The notes beneath the pieces were generated by a model, which made no database searches, was not told the origin of the DNA, and saw only the letters and a list, made by a program, of their open reading frames with translations. From Lachnospiraceae bacterium (GTDB lineage: Bacteria > Bacillota_A > Clostridia > Lachnospirales > Lachnospiraceae), in the NCBI GenBank assembly GCA_024699595.1, contig JAILPG010000192.1, positions 1 to 17,142 of the forward strand: a stretch of 17,142 nt of DNA, given 5' to 3'. Every line of letters begins with the position of its first letter. The first letter of the stretch is position 1. Positions 15,445 to 17,142 of the stretch are shown here, piece after piece. Both the position numbers and the translations under genes were made by a program.

Positions 15445-16560
15445 TTATTTCTGAGGTAATGAAAATCCTACAGGTGCGAATATCTGGTATAAGCGGATCG
15501 GGCCTGCCTGTTTGCCGGGCTCTTCATCAAGGAGGGCCTTGCACTGTTTATAAGCTGCAGATGTCGGATCGATCACGGGAATGAACAGGATGGACTTGAT
15601 CCCGTTATGGGTGAAGTGGCAGTTCTTTGCCACAATGTTCATCTCGCATAACGCGATCAGAGTATCTGCCGTAAAGCTCGGATCATTTCCAAGGTCAATA
15701 TCTATAACAGTTGCCCCGGGATTAGCTGCCAAAGCACTTTCGATCATGGCATTTATCTGTGCTGCCGTGATCACATTTCCGGCCGCCGAAGTAGTCCCTG
15801 TAGTTTCGTTGCTGCTTCTTGTCTCGTTATCTGTAACGATCACAGAACTGTCTGTTCTCACAACGACATTCCCGCCACCCTGCTGAATAGCCGTAATGAG
15901 AAGATTCAATGCAGCAGGATTTATTGTAACTGCTCCGGTTGGGGCGGACAAAGTTACGACGACATTATTACCATTCCTCTCCAAAGAATATGTAAAGTTC
16001 GTACCTGCCAGATTTGTGCCGGTATCGCCATTGATCTCGTATCCTTCATTGGGAGTGATCGTGATCGTACCGGTCCCACTAACCGTTCCACCGGCTTTAT
16101 TGGTTCCGACATTACCGTTTCCGCTAACTGTTCCACCGGATTCATTTGTCTCGACATTACCGTCGCCGGATACCTCGCCATAATTGTTTGTAACAGAAGA
16201 ATTGCCAGTCACCGAACCTGCATTTTGGTATACACTTCCACCTCCTGCTACCGTTGCACCTTGACGGTTAGAAACTACAACGCCGGTGTCAGAATTAGTA
16301 ACATTGGAAAAATTGATGTTAACAGAGTTGTTATTTGTATTTATTGTTCCTTCGTTGACAGCTATCGAACCGTTGTTAACATTTAAAGTTACGCCAGACC
16401 CTACAACGCCTGCGTCTCCAGTATAAGGATCCGAAAGCGCATATACCGATGCAGGGATGCCTACCACTACCACCCCTGCCAAGGTCAGGGTTGCTGCGAT
16501 TGCCATGCACCTTTTCGCGATTTTTTGGTTGATCTCATTCTTTTTTCCCTCCAATTTCAA
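15445..16560 (-). CDS. Secreted repeat-containing surface protein; start codon uncertain, possible frameshift at an A6 tract
   Basis: About 360-370 aa. A signal peptide is clear (hydrophobic core AIAATLTLAGVVVVGIP, cleavage after VYA). The mature N-terminal half is rich in Asn, Gly, Ser, Thr and Val, with 15-aa imperfect repeats such as GGTVSGNGNVGTNKA, typical of beta-helical or other repetitive surface proteins. The C-terminal half has a PGATVIDIDLGND segment and a module resembling the end of the next gene upstream. The open frame can start only at TTG (16560 or 16554) or at an internal ATG (16507). The strong ribosome binding site GGAGGG is ideally placed for an ATG at 16538, which is in another frame; one extra A in the A6 run at 16521-16526 would join it to the signal peptide. 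Function unknown. Confidence 0.72.
   Translation of the reverse strand: MKLEGKKNEINQKIAKRCMAIAATLTLAGVVVVGIPASVYALSDPYTGDAGVVGSGVTLNVNNGSIAVNEGTINTNNNSVNINFSNVTNSDTGVVVSNRQGATVAGGGSVYQNAGSVTGNSSVTNNYGEVSGDGNVETNESGGTVSGNGNVGTNKAGGTVSGTGTITITPNEGYEINGDTGTNLAGTNFTYSLERNGNNVVVTLSAPTGAVTINPAALNLLITAIQQGGGNVVVRTDSSVIVTDNETRSSNETTGTTSAAGNVITAAQINAMIESALAANPGATVIDIDLGNDPSFTADTLIALCEMNIVAKNCHFTHNGIKSILFIPVIDPTSAAYKQCKALLDEEPGKQAGPIRLYQIFAPVGFSLPQK
16040..16180 (-). repeat. 15-aa (45-bp) tandem repeats in the surface protein gene
   Basis: Two to three degenerate 45-bp units encode GEVSGDGNVETNESG, GTVSGNGNVGTNKAG and GTVSGTGTI. The plus-strand string GTTCCACCGG recurs at 16085 and 16130, exactly 45 bp apart. 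Confidence 0.7.
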
Positions 16561-16798
16561 AATTCTTTTTGTGTACCTGTTCTACAGATATCAGAAATGT
16601 TTCATTTTTTTGTCCATTCTGAGTTGCTTAAAAACGCTTTAATATATATATAAACAACTGAAAACGGAAAAACCCTATGAAAAAATGCAAAAAATACTTA
16701 ACTTTGTGAATTGTGCACAACCGGGCATGTGCTGCATTGTGAATTATCACGGCAGATTTAGGACGGGGCGTGTTAGCTCCGGACGTAAAGTTCCGGAT
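16561..16798. other. Intergenic region with AT-rich promoter area, a palindrome and a 9-bp direct repeat
   Basis: No gene is seen in these 238 bp. They hold a TATATATATA-like stretch near 16650 that could supply a -10 for the surface protein gene, a 10-bp palindrome TTGTGCACAA (16711-16720), and two copies of TTGTGAATT (16704-16712 and 16737-16745), 33 bp apart. A TCCGGA stem (8-nt loop) lies at about 16778-16797, just after the stop of the partial gene. A regulator-binding role is possible but unsupported. Confidence 0.35.
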
Positions 16799-17142
16799 TT
16801 ATCCGAAATATTTTAACAGATTTAGGAATCCGCAATATCCGTTTCCATCAGCAAGAGTTACGGGATCGATCGCCGAATTGCCGGGGATCGTAACGCTGTA
16901 GTTTGTTCCTGCATATGTGAAGTTCACTTTTACGGCAATCCCCATGCGGCTTGCTTCACCAAGTTTTGCAAGCGTAGCTGTATCAAAGCCCTGATGTGTC
17001 CCGGCGTTGATCGTAAGACCCTTTGCGATCAGGGCATATGCTTCATCAACTCTTCCTGCTGCGATCAACGCACTGATCTCATTTAACAGTTCCCCTATCT
17101 GCATATTCACGGCAGCAAAGAATGCTGCATCTTCATTTCCGC
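16799..17142 (-). CDS. C-terminal part of a secreted-type protein, partial
   Basis: The frame is open to the right edge of the window, so the GTG at 17110 is internal and the true start lies outside. The visible 114 residues contain an Ala/Leu-rich helix (IGELLNEISALIAAGRVDEA), a segment with THQGFDTATLAKLGEA, then a small beta module VNFTYAGTNYSVTIPGNSAI ending in GYCGFLNLLKYFG. The same order (TL..L, then FT..G, then IP..D) can be seen less clearly near the C-terminus of the next gene downstream, so the two may be related surface proteins. No catalytic motif is visible. Confidence 0.7.
   Translation of the reverse strand, partial: GNEDAAFFAAVNMQIGELLNEISALIAAGRVDEAYALIAKGLTINAGTHQGFDTATLAKLGEASRMGIAVKVNFTYAGTNYSVTIPGNSAIDPVTLADGNGYCGFLNLLKYFG

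Overview
The window looks like chromosome of a low-to-mid GC Firmicute, most likely a Lachnospiraceae (Butyrivibrio-like). I infer this from codon use, AAGGAG-type ribosome binding sites, the LplB/YtcP-type transporter without its own ATPase, the many secreted surface proteins, and the EAL/HD-GYP signalling pair. I could not check the taxonomy by a search.

Left part (1-5290): the tail of a TPM-domain membrane protein ends in a perfect bidirectional terminator. Next come two divergent cyclic-di-GMP hydrolase genes: a membrane EAL phosphodiesterase (minus strand) and a membrane HD-GYP phosphodiesterase (plus strand). They share a 226-bp promoter region. A shrunken hybrid histidine kinase remnant (ATPase N-box joined directly to Hpt) meets the HD-GYP gene tail to tail.

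Centre (5276-10140, all minus strand): a tightly packed unit of reverse transcriptase, carbohydrate-type ABC permease (LplC/YtcP-like), lipoprotein solute-binding protein (LplA/YtcQ-like), permease (LplB-like), then the kinase remnant. The RT is the first gene, 6 bp ahead of the permease. Directly upstream of the RT is what looks like a complete small RNA gene of about 157 nt. It has a consensus sigma-A promoter whose predicted start falls on one strand of an 8-bp closing helix, then several internal hairpins, the other strand of the helix, and a strong intrinsic terminator ending 5 nt before the RT start codon. Structured RNA plus RT resembles retrons and the DRT families of phage-defence RTs, but the RT lacks the usual retron and DGR signatures. 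This is the most interesting part of the window.

Right part (10419-17142): mostly predicted secreted or surface proteins. They are an NlpC/P60-like cysteine peptidase, a transglutaminase-like protein convergent with it, a 731-aa DUF6273-like surface protein, a repeat-containing surface protein whose best start is out of frame by one base at an A6 tract (possible phase variation), and the end of a further secreted protein with a related C-terminal module. A short remnant resembling the C-terminus of a chemotaxis receptor lies between two of these genes. I see no tRNA, rRNA, CRISPR array or insertion sequence.
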